A stretch of 64,000 bases of DNA from Roridomyces roridus (Eukaryota; Basidiomycota; Agaricomycetes; Agaricales; Mycenaceae), in the NCBI GenBank assembly GCA_029378245.1, contig JARKIF010000009.1, forward strand, positions 2,294,001 to 2,358,000, given 5' to 3'. Shown here piece by piece: positions 10,916 through 23,451 of the stretch. The translations under genes and the position numbers were made by a program. How positions within the stretch are numbered: position 1 is the stretch's first letter; each line of letters opens with the position of its first letter. The notes beneath the pieces are model-generated. The model made no database searches, was not told the origin of the DNA, and saw nothing but the letters and a program-made list of their open reading frames with translations.

Positions 10916-12309
10916 ATGCCAAAGGCAGCTAGACATCCGCTGCCCACCTCCTCCACAGATTTCAACTTGCCTCCATCCACATCCGCTCCCACCGCCCTCG
11001 CAGTAGCCTACCTCGAGGACTCGGCTATCCTGCTCCAACGCTTTCGCCGACCCAGCCTCCTTGCACCCAAGGCCCTTGAAGGGCGCCTGCATGCAACCTC
11101 GTATAAACCTCACAGTCGTCGTGCCAGTTATAGCGCATCCAGCGTAGACGAGTCCGATTCCATCTGGGACATTTCGCCACCGAGCAGTTCCGAGAACCCA
11201 ACACCACCTCTGCCAGCCCCGGATGCTGCAGAAGAACCCAAACCCTCAGCGCCGTCAGTACCACCCTCGACGCCACCCCGCAGGTCGCAATCCCGAGGGG
11301 CAGATCATGGTGTGAAAGGCCGGCGCCTTTCTTTCGCTGTCGTCAGTTCCCTTGTTTCTTCAAACATCTGTGAGCCTCATTAACTGATTCAGCTGAAGCA
11401 GCCCCGTATCCTCAACCTCTTGGCTGAATCGCGGCCATTCGAGAATGAAGTCCAATCCGAAGCCGCGTTCCAGCGCCTTCTTGCATCCGGCGTAGAGCTT
11501 CCCTGCACACCACGAACTGTCGCAGACCGCGGCCGATTCCCGGAGGAAGCTGGCGTCGACGATTTCCAGCGCGAAGATACCCCCAGTGACGACGACGACG
11601 ACAATGACTCGACATACACACCAGTCTACCCCCTACCTACAGGATCGGAACCCATATACATCAGGACACCGGCTGGAAGCGTGAGCGGAGACGATATGTG
11701 CGTCTCAGAGAGCCCCAGCCTTTCTGGTATGGATGTCGATGCCGTAAGTGTCTCTCACTTCCCATCTCGATTTATCTAACTCCTTCCAGCCGTGTGGATC
11801 ACCCTCAGTCTCGTCCATGTCCTCTATGTCTATCAGCCATTGGCGATCCACGCCACCGCCGACTACCAGTGCCGTCCGGTCCAACAAGCGGAAATGTGAG
11901 TCTGTTCCCCAGTCAATCCATGCACCCGCGCTAAGACATCGCCCTAGTTGACGAGCGGTTTGACCCATATCAAAACGCATCAAAACGGCGGGCTGTTTCG
12001 CCGTCCTTATCCCACCTACGAGATTCGTCGCACCCCTCATCGCCTAAAAGCCGCTCCAACCCGAGGCTGCCTATATCCATTCCTATCACTTCCGCTGCCA
12101 GCTCGACCACATCTTCGCCGACCGTGGGTTCAGCAGCCTCTTTTCTCCCCATGTCTCGGCCCGTCAGCGGCATCTCGAGTCCCACAATGCGGGCATCCAT
12201 GGCATTGGCTAGTCCGATTCTCAGACCTATACCACGGCGCAGAGGGGAAGGAGAGGAAAGGGAAGTGGACGGAGCTGGTGAGGGGGTTGGAGGCTTGACA
12301 TTGGGTTAA
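10916..12309 (+). CDS. Conserved hypothetical protein, disordered, nuclear-type
   Basis: I do not recognise this gene. The first exon (MPKAARHPLPTSSTDFNLPP) holds AVAYLEDSAILLQRFRRPSL and many Ser/Pro residues. After an intron starting near 11343 comes LKQPRILNLLAESRPFENE, then EAAFQRLLASGVELPCTPRT, an acidic run (SDDDDDNDS) and Ser-rich sequence. A further intron precedes KRKFDERFDPYQ and SKRRAVSPSLSHLR, the most motif-like part, and the protein ends in EGVGGLTLG. Basic KRK and KRR clusters suggest nuclear import. It is about 400 residues long. It may be a regulatory or cell-cycle-type disordered protein, but nothing in the sequence proves a function. Confidence 0.7.
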
Positions 12310-12375
12310 TCGACACGGAATCGGTATAGTAAATTGTATTGATGGTCTGCACTGTATTATACCACGCATTCGCAT

Positions 12376-14565
12376 TCATTTCGTGGCTTTGAGTGCCTTG
12401 TCAACTATCTCGGACATTGCGATCACGGCCTCCTCTTCCATTGTGCGCCCGACGACTTGAATCACGATCGGCGCGTGTTCGTGGATTTTGGGGTCGTCTG
12501 CACACGATGTTATTGTTGGAATCGTTGGGGTTGAAATACGCACATCGCTCGTATCCTTCCCGGTCATCCTGGGTATAAAACTTCGGTCCTTGGTTGTTTG
12601 ACATCCAACCTGCTGGTCCACATGCGACACAGGAATGACCAGTGCGGGATAATCAAGCAGGTTGAAAGCCATGCTGATCATTGCAACGTTAGCACTAGTG
12701 TTGGTTTGGAAACTGGGGACACTAACGTGTATTGCGCGGTCCTTATCAATATTGCAATTAGTACATACTTGCACGCTGAACTGGGACGTACTTGTTCAGC
12801 CCATGAGGAGGCGCTGCGTACGGCGCTGCAGGACATATGATAGCATCTACAGGACGACCGGTCCCAGTCTTGCTAACGCTATCTTCCCAGAGTTGGGCGT
12901 ACTCTTGTCTCAGGTCCCGCCGCTGCTTGTGTACTTGCCATAGGTCGAAGGCTGTCATCGTAGAAGGCTGATCGGGTCGGAACTGCAGTGGAGTGTCTTC
13001 TGGTAAGAGCCCCATGGATTCGATGACCGGCTCGGGTGCCGCTGCTCTCTTGAAATCTTCATCCGACCCTGAATTCCAGATGGCTTGCCAAGTTTCGGTG
13101 ATTTCTGCTTGCTTGTGCGGCGTCCAGTCGATTACTGGACATCTCAGAACAGGTTATGCCGAATTGGACTGCTTACCTTTATGACCTGCAGCCAACAGCG
13201 CGTCCTTCGTCATCTCCAAACCACGTCTAATAGGCGGGTCAGGCACAATCACTCCGTTGTGCCACATTATTGCGAAACACAGCTGTCCACCACTGCCGTG
13301 GTCAATGAGATTGTACTCGTCCTCGCTCCATCGTTTCCGGACGACCAACGGGTCTTTGAGCCACGGTTGCTTGCTCAGAACAGATTTGTAAAACAACTTG
13401 ATTCCGTCGAGAGAGTTGGAGAGGGGGCCGAGGACCGATACAACAGCGTCTTCGCCTTAGAACACCAATTCAGCACCATCTTGGAAACGCAAAATTGAAA
13501 CTACCTTCGAGACTGTTCACACAGCCCGCATACGGCACACGGTGAGACGACGGCCGGAAACCGTACACGCCACAGAACGCGGATGGAATTCGTATTGACC
13601 TGGGAAGACATGAGCATAGACGCGCGATATCATGCGGTACGGAGACTAACCCTCCAATGTCTGAACCCACGCCTAGCGGGCTGCCCTTCAAGGCTAGAGA
13701 AAAGTCAGCAAAATGGAGAGTGATTTGGTATTTTTTTCTCACCTACTAACGCGCCTTCACCGCCTGATGATCCACCCGAAGTAAGAGAACGATTGTAAGG
13801 ATTGGACGTCCTGGAAGTCAATTGAGTTCTCGTCATTCGACAGATTGTCTATCGTCCGACCTTCCGAAGATATTGTTGAAAGTCTCGGGCCACTTTTTAA
13901 TGGTCAAGACGGGTAGGGAATCGAGGAAATGAGTCCACTTGCCATCAGCGTCTGCGGGATATTGGTCTTGACGAAGGGAACAGCGCCGAGTGATTCCAGG
14001 ATATCGACCAGAACAGAGTTCTTCTCTGCAGGTTTGCCGATCCAGGAAACATAACCTGGATTATCGTTCAGAAAAACTCTATAACAGATTTCATTCCTCA
14101 CCCATAGTGGAGTCAATGCCCTTGATGCTAATCTGGTCTTTCAACGAGATGGGCAACCCATGAAGAGGCCCGACGACCGTTCCCGTCTTCTCCAAATGCT
14201 CATCGAGCTCTTTGGCACGGGAAAGCGCACGATCCACGAATATCTCGGTCAAGCAGTTTGTCTGCAGTGCTTTAGCCGCGTTCCGTGAAGCCCACTGAAG
14301 CACTCACCAGCTGCTGCGCGATTATGGCGCGTTTGTAGAACGACGTCGTGACTTGAACGGCGGACCATTTGCCCTCTGCCAGCTGTGATATCAAAGCGGG
14401 AACCTGAGACTCTGTAATCTCGATGTCGAGCGGGGACAAGAAGGTGCGAGGATACTCGATGACATTGAGCTCGTTGGTGGACGGGAGGTTGGACGAAATC
14501 CACTCCTTGGGGACCGAGTCGAGCTGGTGGGCCTTTTTCTCTGTGGCGATTTCTTGCCAGGACAT
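12376..14565 (-). CDS. Acetamidase-type amidase (amidase signature family)
   Basis: Amidase-signature enzymes hydrolyse carboxamides to acid plus ammonia through a Ser-cisSer-Lys triad. All three elements are visible after splicing: the lysine in [14 protein letters not shown], the Gly/Ser loop [13 protein letters not shown], and the nucleophile region [18 protein letters not shown]. The N-terminus ([19 protein letters not shown]) and the C-terminal [18 protein letters not shown] are also typical of fungal AmdS-like enzymes. About 540 residues are spread over roughly ten exons with introns near 50 nt. The natural substrate cannot be read from sequence; acetamide-type small amides are likely for this group. 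There is no signal peptide, so it is cytosolic. The neighbours are unrelated. Confidence 0.9.
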
Positions 14566-14891
14566 GGTGGAGCTTAGCGGCTGCTTATCTCGCTATCGAA
14601 GCCCTCCAAGCAAGCGTCGTGGGTAAAATGTTCCGCCGTTCCATGAAGCATCGCGACCTAATGAATAATACACGGGGCGGCTACCTTATTGAGGGGAAAC
14701 GGACACGGGTGTACCGCCGTGTACGAGGACCCTCGAAGATACAGCGTGAACTTAGTTGGGAACAAGTGCAGGAGCGATCACGAGACAAGACATCATTGAC
14801 ACACGACGCGTCGCAGTAACATACAGCTCATTCGCGTCCCACTCTACTGTATCGTGGCGCGTGGATTCAACACCATTTATAATACCTCAGG
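14566..14891. other. Intergenic, nothing recognised
   Basis: This stretch lies between the start of the amidase and the stop of the next minus-strand gene. It should contain the amidase promoter. I see no gene, repeat or structured RNA in it. Confidence 0.5.
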
Positions 14892-15503
14892 TTAAAGCTC
14901 GTTCGGAGAGATCTCCCCAGAGGCCACCTTGTCTCGATACTCCTTCAATAAACGAGTCCGGTATTCCTGCTCTACCCAGTCAGGTGGCCAGCGTAGCCAC
15001 TGTAGGGTCTCTTCCACATCATCCTGCTGTGCAACACGCATGGCAACCCTCGCACTATTAATTATGTCGTCGTTGGCGACGTCGAGTACTCGCTGCTGGT
15101 GGCTCGAGTCTGGTCGGTTAAAAAGGGAGCAGAGATAAAAATCGCCGTTCATGTACGTGGGAAGTGGCGGGTAATGGTGGCTAGGAGTTCCTCAGTGTTC
15201 AGTGTGGGGACGATGCGGAGATTCAAGTCGACGCACGCGATTTTGGAGGCTGGCGCCCAATTCTCCTTGACTGCGGTGTCGAAGTTCCGCATTCCCACAT
15301 CTGGTCCTAGACTGGCGTAGAATTTCCAGGGAGAAGAGATCCAGGCAAGAACATAGGCTGGTGTCGCAAAGCCATCTTTATCACGCTCGCCACGGGCAGG
15401 AGGTGTTTTCGAAAGTGGAAGACGGTAAGGAAAGCTTGAGGAAGTGCTATGAGACACGCATTTTGGAGCAGAAGAGGGCCGACACTTACCGTGGGGTGGA
15501 CAT
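14892..15503 (-). CDS. Small hypothetical protein
   Basis: I do not recognise this gene. A short first exon (MSTPR, start 15503) is followed by an intron of about 43 nt and a long exon containing FPYRLPLSKTPPARGE, YVLAWISSPWKFYASLGPD and CVDLNLRIVPTLNTEELLAT. A 47-nt GT-AG intron (about 15106-15152) joins it in frame to SSHQQRVLDVANDDIINSAR and RWPPDWVEQEYRTRLLKEYR, ending in ASGEISPNEL. The product is about 170 residues. There are no membrane segments or signal peptide, and the C-terminal third looks helical. The clean in-frame splice of both introns supports it being real. Confidence 0.6.
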
Positions 15504-15855
15504 TGTGGCCGAGAACTCGGAGAAGAAAGGGGTGTATGTAGTGGCGTGTTTGTTTCGGCGCGTGAAGTTCAGCCGCGCTGCCTCTTCGCGCAGTGGCCTG
15601 AGCTCAGAAAGAGGTCATTGCCGTTCGATGACCTCCTGCTCCAGTGGTTGAACTGCCTCCGAGTCCGCATCCAAGTTCCCAGGGTGCCGGGATCAATCCC
15701 CGGGTTGCGTCCATTCCTTTCATTCACAGAACGAAAACGCCGCAAGCCGACTCGATAGAGAACCAGAAGCCGATTCGCCGCAAGCCGACCCGATCTCTCT
15801 TTTATTTCACAGACTCTTTTGTGATTTGTGCATAAACTAGCTCTATTGCTGAAAT
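15504..15855. other. Intergenic with a perfect hairpin, a tRNA T-arm-like motif and a 19-bp direct repeat
   Basis: GAGGTCAT (15611-15618) and ATGACCTC (15628-15635) form a perfect 8-bp stem with a 9-nt loop. At 15687-15703 CCGGG-ATCAATC-CCCGG makes a 5-bp stem with a 7-nt loop that fits a tRNA T-arm/B-box (GATCAATCC), and CCAGTGGTTGAAC upstream resembles a D-loop/A-box. No anticodon stem and only a partial acceptor stem can be built, so this is at most a tRNA relic or tRNA-derived (SINE-like) piece. A 19-bp motif starting CGCCGCAAGCCGA recurs at 15738-15756 and 15776-15794 with one mismatch. Confidence 0.35.
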
Positions 15856-18800
15856 CTACTCCGTCAATCCATCGTGAATGAGCAGGGCCAACATGGCCCG
15901 GACGACTGGGTTGTCCGCGGTGGTATTGAGCATTGCACCGTCTTCGACACACCGCTGCAACTGGGCGTCCAAGAGTCGACTAGCGGAAATTAGATGGGCC
16001 AACGACACAACGTTCCACTCACCGCAGTTGATTGACAAGAACACCAATTCGCGGCCACGCCCTCAGATGGATCAAACTGTTCTTGGCTCCGATCGTGAGG
16101 CCACCAGCGACGTGGTTGACCGTGACCGGTCCACCAAACAGCAGCAGTGCATAGAGTGGAACTTCCGTCGCATCTCGCAGGAATACTTTGCTTGTCATGT
16201 GCTTGTGGAAATACACGAGGAACGGCGACTTCCATTGTGCAACCTCGAAGAGGATACTCTGGGGATGGAGAAACACGCGTCCCCTCACGCAGGTCGAACA
16301 TTTTGAATTCTTTCGCAATGTTCTCGCGTTGTACACTCCCGGCCGACACGCGGTCGAATTTGATTGCGGACTTTGGGGAGATGGACCCGTGCGACGCGTG
16401 GCCAAAGTCCGCCTAGAACCACAGCCTTGATGAGATTGGTGTTGTCGCTATTGGTGTTGAGGGCAGGACTGGAAGGGGTTGAGTGGAGCGGAATGAACCC
16501 AAGGTCCGCGAGGGATCCGATAAAATCATTCCGTAGCGTGGTTATGTCCCGGATGGTATTGGGAGAAATGAAGTTCTCTTCGCAAAACACCCTGATCGTG
16601 CTCTGAGATTTGCCTTCTGACCGCATTCGAGCGCAGGTATCGAATGCGTTAAGGTCTGTGAGTAGGTCGCTGCCTGCTGTTGCAAACCGAGCCCTGGCTC
16701 TGAAAGAAAGTTGGTCAACACATTCACACGGAGAGACATCCTTACTGAGAAGCTTCGTCACGCTTTTCCATAGGAGTGAGAAACAAAGGTTTAGAGGACA
16801 GGGCTGCCGCGATGGTGAGTACAGGCCCCAAACATTGGAAAATAGTCCCCAAGACAAGCATCTTGGCAAGTCGTAGATCGACAGGAAGGGCGGACTATAG
16901 ATTGTCAGTGGGCACAAGATACGGATATCTGGATAACTGACAATTTGTCGCCCGAGTGGCGTCAGGTTTCCCTCTATATCAACAGCCCCTAATTCCTCGA
17001 GGACAGTCCACGCGGCCTCCATGGCCGCAACTTTTGGCGGGTCGATAGCACGTGCCAGGAAAAGCTTGACGTCCTCCTCTTCACGCATAACCTATACACA
17101 GCGTGTGAGCACAAGAACACGAAGGAACGCGAGTAATACCTTTACGGTCAACGAGATACTTTCGAGTGGAACGCGAAGTATCTCTGGCACAGGAAACTTG
17201 CCCATGTTGGCTTCCTGTTTTCGAGTATAGAGCTTGTAGCAGAAGCCTGGTTGAGTTCTTCCAGCTCGTCCCCGGCGCTGTCTCCCAGCCGCCCGGGTGA
17301 TGTAGGTCTCCTTCAAGAGCGACATGCTGGTCTCTGCGTCGTATTGCGTTTCCTTGACCTTGCCCGCATCGACAACATATATGACATCGTCGATCGTTAT
17401 GGAGGTCTCGGCCACATTCGTTGCCGCTACGATCTTCCACTTTGAAGTTTTCATGAACACACGGCGTTGCTCGTCACTCGAGAGATTTGCGTGTAGGGGA
17501 AACACGTCTGCTTGTCCAGCAGGAAGAACATTTCGCATAGCATCAATGCATTGTCGGATTTCTGGTACACCGGGGAGGAAAATGAGAATGCCCCCGCGTT
17601 TGTTCTTCGAGTCGGACATTATGAAACGCACGAGTTCCGCAACGAGCTATGCATGGTTAATGTTGCATCGCAGAGCCAAACTGGTAGTACCTGATAGTCA
17701 ATGCGGTCGGAGCGACTTATAATCTGGATGGCAGAAATGGAGGCATCGTCCAGACCCTTTTCCTTGTGCTCGTCGCGGAAAGCCTTTAAAACGTCTCCGC
17801 TTTCTTTGCGGGTGGATCTTGCGGCTGATGGACGGTACTTGATCTGCGGTACGATATCTTCCAGATAAATGTCCGTCACAGGGTGGGTGAATCCCGGTAT
17901 GGTCAGAAGCGGGGCGCCGTTGAAATAATTGATGAATGTTTCGTGGTTGATGGTCGCAGACATGAGCACGATCTTCAAGGTCGGATGTTTATTCAAGAGT
18001 TCCCGGAGTTCGAGAAGAAGGAAGTCTCCATCCACAGATCGTTCGTGGACCTGGGCTGGTTCAGTTATTGGTTTATTGAAGAGAAAAAGGGCGCACTTCG
18101 TCAACAACAATATGTGAAATACCATCAAGCGTGTCTCCAGAACCGAGCCGTCGAAGGACAACACCAGTGGTGCAAAACAAAAGTTTGGTGGTTTTGCTTT
18201 GCTTGCTTTCACCTCTGATGGCATACCCGACCGAGCCATCATCGAGCCGCTCCGATGAGACCCTGGCTGCAACAGATATCGCGGAAAGACGCCTGGGCTG
18301 AGTAACGATTATTGATGCCGTTGATCCGAGGCCCGATGTGATCAGCGAATCGAGAATGAATTGCGGGACTACCAAGAGTTTAGTCAGAAGAAAGATAAGG
18401 CAGATTAGCATACGCTGGGTCGTTTTCCCGCATCCTGTTTCCCCAACAACCACTACCACGCGATTAGCATCGAGAAGGCCGAGGAACTCGTCCTTGGCCG
18501 AAAACGCCGGTAGTTTCTCCCGTAGAGACAACATTTCCTTGTACTGTTGATAACCTTGAATAAACCGTACGGCCAAAAAGACAAGCGTTCCACCTTGCTT
18601 CCCCGACAGAGTTGGTCAAAGTCTTGCTTCATCTGGACACTGCTTCGCTCGTCGCGAAGATGTCTACTTGCACCTTTCCTGCGTGAGCGATTGTTTGTTT
18701 TCAAGCTCGAATCGTCGTAGTCGAAGCCCTCAGTTTCAACCTGGGGGATAACATGGCGCAAGACGACAGCCATATCAGGTGGACCGTCGTCTTCGACCAC

Positions 18801-20398
18801 AGCCCATACAGCCTCTAGAACCCGCATCGCGGCCATACAAAACCCTTCCCCAGGTTGGATGAATTCTTCGGCGTTTTCCGTTTCCAACAGGAGTTGCGAT
18901 AGCAGGTGCAGTCGGACGTACGCAGGGACCGTGGTCGAAGACAGGTACATTGGACAATGACCCGGGCAAGGATACTTGTCGGGCCCAATAACCACATGCA
19001 GCTGGACTGGAGCACTGAATAGCGGCATGACCAACTGTGTAGGGTCTTCCAAAGACGCGCCCATGGCCTCGACTTCGTCGGGATCAATGGGAAATGGAGA
19101 TCCAGCTGGTTCCGGAGCACCTGCGGCCCCGATTAACTTTCGACCCAACGTAGATATCAACAAGTCCCAATTGGTGATCAAAGAGGGATCCTCGTCGAGA
19201 CACGCTTTGACGAGATGGACAGGCCAACCAGCCTCCTTGACCGCCTTGTCTTCCATCCACCGCCGCTTCAAATCGTCTGTGCCTGAATGTGTAGACGTGA
19301 CAAATGCGTTGGATGAATTGGCCGCGGGCAAAAACCGTTGCGGGAGATCACATTCTGGAACGTGAAGGATTGAATATTCAATGGCGGCTTCCAGAGGCGA
19401 CAGAGTGCTCATTAGGCTGGCTGTGAGAGGAGAAGGGCGGGACAAGAAGTTGACTGCATTCCGCGCTTGAACGGGCGAGAAGCCGAGTAGCCCCAACTGC
19501 TGAGTTACTTTGGGGGAATCCTCATCCGACAAAACAGACGGTATGATATCAGCAGCTTCTGGATGAAGGGAGATTGCCTAAAGAGAGTTAGAGAGAAGAG
19601 ATATACAAGACATAAAAGCATACCTGTTTGATAGCTTCCTCTGCTATATCACGTAGATCGCTGGCCATTCTAACCTCAGGCGCATGAGCGAACTGTCCAG
19701 ATGCTTCGGGTCTCCTAGGTTCAGGAGCTCTGGTTTGGACGGACTCCGAGGACTCTGGCTGCACTTGGACTTCCTCACGTTTCTTGGCAGCTTGCTCCTG
19801 CCGCTTATCTACATCCTTTCTCGCAGTGAACGGATCGGCCTCGTACATCCATTTCTGGTGCTCTGGTGCATTCTTGTGCTCTGCCGCCAGCTGGTTCCAG
19901 TACTCTCGCGGTCCGCCAGGAAGGACTCGGTTAAGTTGAATGCCATTGCAAAACTAGATAATTTACACGGTAAATGGAATGCATAAGCAGAGGGGACCAC
20001 ACATACGCGATACAACGCGTATGTCGCGCCCCACTGCCGCGCTTCTGCAGCAGTTGGGCTGATGTATGCAGGGTGAGGCTCCATCCGCACCGTTTCCTTC
20101 TGTCCACTTTTCTTGTTGATCTTGGCAAGTGTGACCACGAAGGCGAATCCGCTCTGTTGTTTTCTCTGCGCAGATTTGAGGGAAATTCAGCAAGTAAAAA
20201 AGGGCCCACAGTGTCTATTATGCATTTTTCCCAGCCATTCTTTTGGCATCTCTCTTGCAAGAGACTGAGTGGATACTTTGAGCCAGGGGGAAACAGCGGC
20301 GCCGGCTGGTCATCGTTGACTGGGTCGGCAGGCTTGGGAGAGGGCTTGGAAGAGTTTCCTGCGTTGCCTGACTTGACGATTCCTTTGCGTGGGGGCAT
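15856..20398 (-). CDS. Ucp12/DHX57/DHX29-like DEAH-box RNA helicase
   Basis: The N-terminus (MPPRKGIVKSGNAGNSSKP) is followed by a dsRBD-like segment (YPLSLLQERCQKNGWEKCI ... VTLAKINKKSGQKETVRM). A UBA-like stretch (QLGLLGFSPVQARNAVNFL) and an RWD-like region (ALEAAIEYSILHVPE-type) come next. The DExH core shows GETGCGKTTQ (motif I), VTQPRRLSAISVAARVS (Ia), VDEVHERS (II, DEVH), LMSATI (III), ATNVAETSITIDDV (V) and QRRGRAGRTQPGFCYKLY (VI). HA2/OB-fold domains close the protein, ending ALLIHDGLTE. I estimate about 1,300 residues, the size of S. pombe Ucp12 and human DHX57. This architecture belongs to cytoplasmic helicases linked to translation or RNA turnover. Introns number more than ten. An upstream in-frame ATG at 20431 is possible. 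Confidence 0.88.
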
Positions 20399-22849
20399 CG
20401 CTCTAGCGGTCCATTGTTGGTCGATCGGCAAAAGTTTGTTTGGATCAGCGTGTCAAATCTTGACCAGAGCCCCTTTGCCAACCCAACCGCCATTTGCTGG
20501 CCAGGTGGACGCGACTCTCCCCTGCCAGTTCCCCTCTCTGGCGCCCGTTCTCGTCGCAGTACCCTGCCCTCTTCGGTCGCCTACCTGCCTCAGCCACTTG
20601 ATCCACTGTGGTTTCCTAGCCATTGTGACATCCTAACCTAGTCATCTAAAGGCCATCGTGTGTCCTCCTTCCGCTTTACGACGCTCTTTGATTGAGCCCG
20701 GCCTTGACGAGCGCTGGCCTGCGTGGAAGCTTCGGCGACTTTAACGATTGGATTTACGCGTTTGTGCGTGGACATCATGTCACCCTTCTCCAGACATTTG
20801 CCGCGATGAAGTCTCCACGACCTTATATCGCGTCTCCGGCACGTGTCCAGTGCATGAATCACCCCGACCCGCACAAATCCTTGCCTGTATCTGCCTCGGG
20901 ACCCTGACCTCGCAAATACGATCCGCACAGAAAGCTGAAGCTCTTCGAGTATGCTTTCGCGCGTATTTGCGGTGGAAAGGAAGGCGGACGCCGGAAATGC
21001 ATGGGATTCCCTCGGGTTGATTCGCACAACGGGCACTAGAGACGCGTCGCGGGAATTTGGGTATTCAACGAGACCGAGCGGTTCCGCACAGTCTGGGTTG
21101 TCAGTGACAGTCCACGCCGAGTGGGTTCCGCACAGGCCTTGATCGGCCTTTTGCCCATATGCTCGTGCGCCAAATTCTCTCGTGCCAGTTCTCTGGTTTG
21201 TCTCCTACGCTTCCCCTGGGCGCTTTCTGGACGTCTTTCAAAGCAACCGCACCGGACACCGATGGCCTGAGCTTCGGCTCTTCCTCTGGGCTTAAAAGCT
21301 CAAATCCCGGTGCAGTCTCCGTTGGATCCCGAGCACCGTGGGTCACTCCGAGTTGTCTGTTGCTGCTTTGCGTGCATACAGACGATCCGGAGGTGAGGCC
21401 CAGAAGCGTCGGCGTGCGCATCGAGATCTACATGGCTTCGCGGGTATGGATGACCTTAGGCAAGGGGCGGGATCTGCTTCTTGGACATCAAAGGGCCCGA
21501 ACAAGAGAGCGTTGAATCCTGATCACCAGTATCTGGAGGCTCGAGCAAAGCTGCTGTGGCAACAGCTCGCTCTAGATGGCGCCTGCCAAGCGTCTCACGG
21601 CATACTCATATGGTTCCTTTCTACCCTGGACGTTTTCGTTCGCCCCCAACTTCAATCCGTCCATCACAAGGACGGCTGACCACAAACCGACTACTGAGCG
21701 CAATGTTCCCGGCTCTCTCTTCCCAGCTGCCCTGATTCTGACACTCCGCCTGCGAATGCGACCCGTACTGGCCAGTGTTTTGCCCTCCTATGCCCCTGAC
21801 GTGGAAGATCCCTGAACGTGTCGATTTTGTCATTCATGCCGAGCGGCGAAGACGCAGTTTGTCAATCTCCTATGCGACCGTGCCCTTGATCCTCTCGACT
21901 CTTTCCTGTTTTCACGCCGTCCCACGTGCACATGCGCAATTGACGTGCGATGACCCAGCGGACCCACTCGTCCACTTGTCCACTCGTCTGTCCAGCTTTG
22001 CAAAGACCTGGGTCGCCGTTTGACTTGCACCCGTCGTTGAAATTGCGGTACCCACGGGCGCCCCAATAGAGATTTGTTCTCGCGTTCAACTGATTGGGCG
22101 TAGTGTCAGTAGCGGTGGCCCGCGGCCCCTGGCTTTGTCTTTGTGGCGGATGTAGGGGAGAAGGTTCAGTATCCGCTGGTGAGGCGTCTTTTGTACACGT
22201 GTAGTGGGAATGGTTGCGGTTAGAGTACGTACAAGAGGACGAGGGTGCGGATCCGCGGGGAGTGCGCGGCTGCCGAGCTGTGCTCCATGAGCGCTTTGTC
22301 GAAAAGTCGATACTGACAGTGGACACCCGTTATGCCAAGGAGACACTACCTGTACGGGAATGCTTCGTAGTCCTTACGGACAGGGCGGGGCTGGATGACG
22401 GCAGGGCGAAGGAAGAGGTTGTGAGCTAACGGTAGCTGTAATGGCATGCCGCGGGCAAGCATGTAGAGGCGGGCTGGGAACGCGACTGGTGGTTGGGTGG
22501 CGGGGGAGGCTTTAAGCCTCGAGAGTGTTACGATGCGTTCGGGGACCAGGTGAAAGGAATGCCCTCTGTGATGTGCCGTTGGGACGTAGGCGCCGTCACC
22601 CGTGCAAATGTGGCGAGGGCGTTTGCCCTATGACCCTGCTTCACGCAATTTTTTCCAAACCCTCCGCTTTCGTGGCGGCCTCAAGACCAGTATATTACAT
22701 TTTGGACGCGGTACGTCTGCTTTCCTCTACATTCGTAGTACATATGTATAATGTGAATGGATGTCGTCGTCGAGGGACTGTGTTTGTGGCTTGAGCCATA
22801 TCTGCACCAAGTTGTGCAATAAAAGGTGGGAAGTGAGTCGCCGTATCAT
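20399..22849. other. Gene-poor 2.4-kb stretch with scattered coding-like fragments
   Basis: No known protein is recognised. On the plus strand an open frame at 21338-21679 (containing AALRAYRRSGGEAQKRRRAH and LEARAKLLWQQLALDGAC) and another at 21576-21815 look mildly protein-like. On the minus strand exon-like pieces can be joined between about 22590 and 22086: one contains HNLFLRPAVIQPRPVRKDYE, the next LFDKALMEHSSAAAHSPRIR, the last HQRILNLLPYIRHKDKARG, with intron-like GT...AG gaps of about 37-42 nt. None has an obvious start codon. The region could hold one unannotated gene, decayed genes, or long UTRs of the helicase and NXT1. Confidence 0.3.
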
Positions 22850-23409
22850 TCATCCCACAAATCGAAGCGCGTCTGCGCTGATATAATATTTCGCGAGTTC
22901 GCCCGCTTTCGTCGGAGCAGGAGCGGCCGCGTCGGGGACAAGCATAAAAGTCTGGGAAAAGACTCGGGGTTGGTCCTCCTTGTTTTTCGAATGGCTTGTA
23001 GTGCCTTGGCCGTGTACAACGCTCCCGGAGACAATGATGAGCAAGGATGGCGGCGAAGTGCCTGGTATAGTTTGTTGAGCGTCTTGTTTCGGAGCCGAGA
23101 AATGGAACAGACCTGGTATAGGATGGCAGTCGAACGACTGGATTTCGTGTTTGGTTGGAGGCATGTTCTGGACGAGTGTCACTACGCCACCGGAGCCCTG
23201 GAAGGGTGTTCCGTTCCAAGTGAGAGCGGAAGTGGGTCGGTAGAGTTTGGGCAGCTCGCTCAGACGCGTCGGCGAGTCATATGCAGTGTAGTATATGCGG
23301 GTAAAGCTGTCTGCCGCGCGAGTTGCGATCTCGATGCTAGGGAGGGATTGAGGGACGGTGCTGGAGGAGCGGGCTGGACGCACTCGGCGGCTGTAAGGGG
23401 TGCAGACAT
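22850..23409 (-). CDS. NTF2-related mRNA-export factor p15/NXT1
   Basis: The p15/NXT family pairs with the NXF1/TAP mRNA export receptor through an NTF2-like fold. A 27-base first exon (MSAPLTAAE, start 23409) is spliced across a 47-nt intron to IEIATRAADSFTRIYYTAYD, which is the NTF2 helix-1 pattern. It continues with LYRPTSALTWNGTPFQGSGG and HEIQSFDCHPIPG, then after a second intron LLIIVSGSVVHG, VFSQTFMLVPD and YYISADALRFVG at the end. This is a complete NTF2 domain with its closing beta strands. The length, about 150 residues, suits the family. Reading straight through without the first intron gives a false frame, which the splice resolves. Its start codon is 42 bp from that of the divergent Isc1 gene. 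Confidence 0.87.
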
Positions 23410-23451
23410 GGTTGTAGGTCCAAAGAAGGTCTTGTTTGGATCAAAGTCATA

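Noticed and set aside
15627..15711. Possible functional tRNA gene around the T-arm-like motif
   Set aside because: No anticodon stem-loop can be drawn and the acceptor stem pairs only partly, so I list it as a tRNA-like relic rather than a tRNA gene.
23290..23409. Apparent frameshift at the NXT1 N-terminus
   Set aside because: A 47-nt GT-AG intron joins MSAPLTAA to IEIATRAAD in frame, so no indel is needed.
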